46,250 nt of DNA, from contig CALBWA010000015.1 of the NCBI GenBank assembly GCA_937969505.1, forward strand, positions 1 through 46,250, given 5' to 3'. The translations under genes were made by a program, and so were the position numbers. Origin of the DNA: an uncultured Erythrobacter sp. (GTDB lineage Bacteria > Pseudomonadota > Alphaproteobacteria > Sphingomonadales > Sphingomonadaceae). Positions 45,529 to 46,250 of the stretch are shown piece by piece (the first letter of the stretch is position 1; the number at the start of each line of letters is the position of its first letter). The notes under the pieces are model-generated. The model was not told where the DNA came from and searched no databases. It saw nothing but the letters and a program-made list of their open reading frames with translations.

Positions 45529-45712
45529 TCAGGGCGAGGTTTTCACATAGACGTTGTAATATTGAAATCCGCCATATCCCATCAGGCCCTGAATATCGGC
45601 AAAGTACTCACGGTTCGGAAAGTTTGTATCGCCGCGGCCCTTGATGATGCCCACGGCAGTATTTTTGTAGGATCACCGGACCACCGGAATCACCCCCTAT
45701 CACAAACGTTTT
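45529..45712 (-). pseudogene. Frameshifted C-terminal fragment of a trypsin-like serine protease
   Basis: The minus strand encodes DSKTFVIGGDSGGPVILQ, with the catalytic-serine motif GDSGGP of S1 peptidases. After a run of five A (45662-45666) the matching frame shifts: removing one A would continue NTAVGIIKGRGDTNFP and YFADIQGLMGYGGF to a TGA at 45531-45529, a normal end for this family. No histidine or aspartate part of the triad is visible upstream, where a different protein is encoded. Hence a truncated, frameshifted remnant. Confidence 0.72.
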
Positions 45713-45716
45713 GCTG

Positions 45717-46130
45717 TCAGGCGGTGGAAACGGCGAAGTATGGCCCAGGGCAACCTTCCCGATCCTTTTCAGGAAGGGGGACCTTGTCCGAACTTCTGAA
45801 AGTCGATCCCGCGAGTGTGATCGACTTGCCGACGGCCACCCGACCCCGCATCTCCGGAAGCACGATGAACAATCGCGTTCCTTCCAGAGAATATTCGGTT
45901 CCCTCCGGCCAAAGAAGTGTACCATTGAAACGTTCGCCCGAAAGCGTCACGCAGTCGCCGGCAACGTTGATTGTGCCACTGGCCGAAGCCGTATTGAGAA
46001 CACTTGGCCGACTCGCGATCGTATCGAACGGATTTATGATCAATCGCGCATTCGGGACAGTAGTGTAGCTTGTCGGGAATGTGGTACAACTTGCCAGAAC
46101 AAGCATTGCCAAGACAATTAAGCTTCGCAT
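45717..46130 (-). CDS. Small lipoprotein of unknown function
   Basis: 137 residues with a lipoprotein signal (VLASC, C15) and a beta-rich mature part containing AGDCVTLSGERFNG and two further charged strands; a second cysteine pair may form (GDC and EGC). No family recognised. The frame ends at a TGA just before the serine-protease remnant. Base composition is AT-richer than the core of the window. The remaining 120 bases to the window end show no gene. Confidence 0.62.
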   Translation of the reverse strand: MRSLIVLAMLVLASCTTFPTSYTTVPNARLIINPFDTIASRPSVLNTASASGTINVAGDCVTLSGERFNGTLLWPEGTEYSLEGTRLFIVLPEMRGRVAVGKSITLAGSTFRSSDKVPLPEKDREGCPGPYFAVSTA

Positions 46131-46250
46131 CGGACACCTCGACCAATTAAATGTCTTGTCCCAGCGAAGGTTCCCTGCAATTTGAATTATTTACGCTGTC
46201 TCGATTTACTTGAAGCGCTTTAGAAATGTTGCGGTGTACTGCGGCCTTTT

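Noticed and set aside
45769..46146. Alternative minus-strand frame over the last lipoprotein
   Set aside because: The 45717-46130 frame has a clean lipoprotein signal and is preferred; the other has no signal or family features.

Overview
The window looks like chromosome from an alphaproteobacterium of the order Sphingomonadales, most like Erythrobacteraceae. This rests on generally GC-rich coding sequence, the kinds of protein present (DUF4402 proteins, a ZnuD-like TonB-dependent receptor, DUF2171, DUF6265, a zf-CHCC protein), a dense cluster of GANTC (CcrM-type) sites in front of nrdA, and REP-like palindromes of a type common in this group. The assignment is inference; there is no rRNA gene here.

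Layout. 1-1.5 kb: 5' part of gyrB (minus strand). 1.7-21 kb: mainly plus-strand housekeeping and accessory genes: an acyl-CoA synthetase-like enzyme, guaA behind a 420-bp leader with strong inverted repeats, an M1 aminopeptidase, an FkbM-type methyltransferase, two tandem endonuclease III-like glycosylases, an EamA exporter, a nitronate monooxygenase, a minus-strand block with two DUF4402 secreted proteins and a zf-CHCC protein, an orphan ABC ATPase, an AraC regulator, a metallo-beta-lactamase-fold lipoprotein, nadB and an alpha/beta hydrolase. 21-28 kb: class I ribonucleotide reductase, with nrdA and nrdB separated by about 3.3 kb that holds a GIY-YIG protein, a small lipoprotein, a small membrane protein, a broken second copy of the lipoprotein gene, a GGDEF protein and a DUF2171 protein. 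28-30.9 kb: an AT-richer unknown membrane protein, then a repeat-rich stretch with REP elements, a 121-bp direct repeat and two diverged units built of short hairpins. 31-33.4 kb: secreted, membrane and nuclease proteins (minus strand), ending in an orphan DUF2282/BufA1-type peptide. 33.5-38 kb: sulfotransferase, then argB, yggT, folD, a lipoprotein and marC, several of them overlapping. 38-40 kb: LON-domain protein and a CnoX-like thioredoxin, then tRNA-Gly(GCC). 40-43.7 kb: ZnuD-like receptor and a saccharopine dehydrogenase-like enzyme converging on a strong terminator. 44.2-46.2 kb: an AT-richer Mrr-like nuclease and a graveyard of fragments: a 3' piece of what looks like dcd, a frameshifted trypsin-like protease remnant and a small lipoprotein.

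How genes fit together. Nucleotide supply is a recurrent theme (guaA, nrdA, nrdB, folD, a dcd remnant), but the genes are not one operon. The clearest translational coupling is yggT-folD-lipoprotein and the thioredoxin/LON pair, where stop and start codons overlap. No complete, clearly new multi-gene system was found. The best candidates for new biology are the guaA leader, the hairpin-cassette repeats with stem-preserving differences, the orphan bufferin-like peptide, and the possible island boundary at the dcd fragment.
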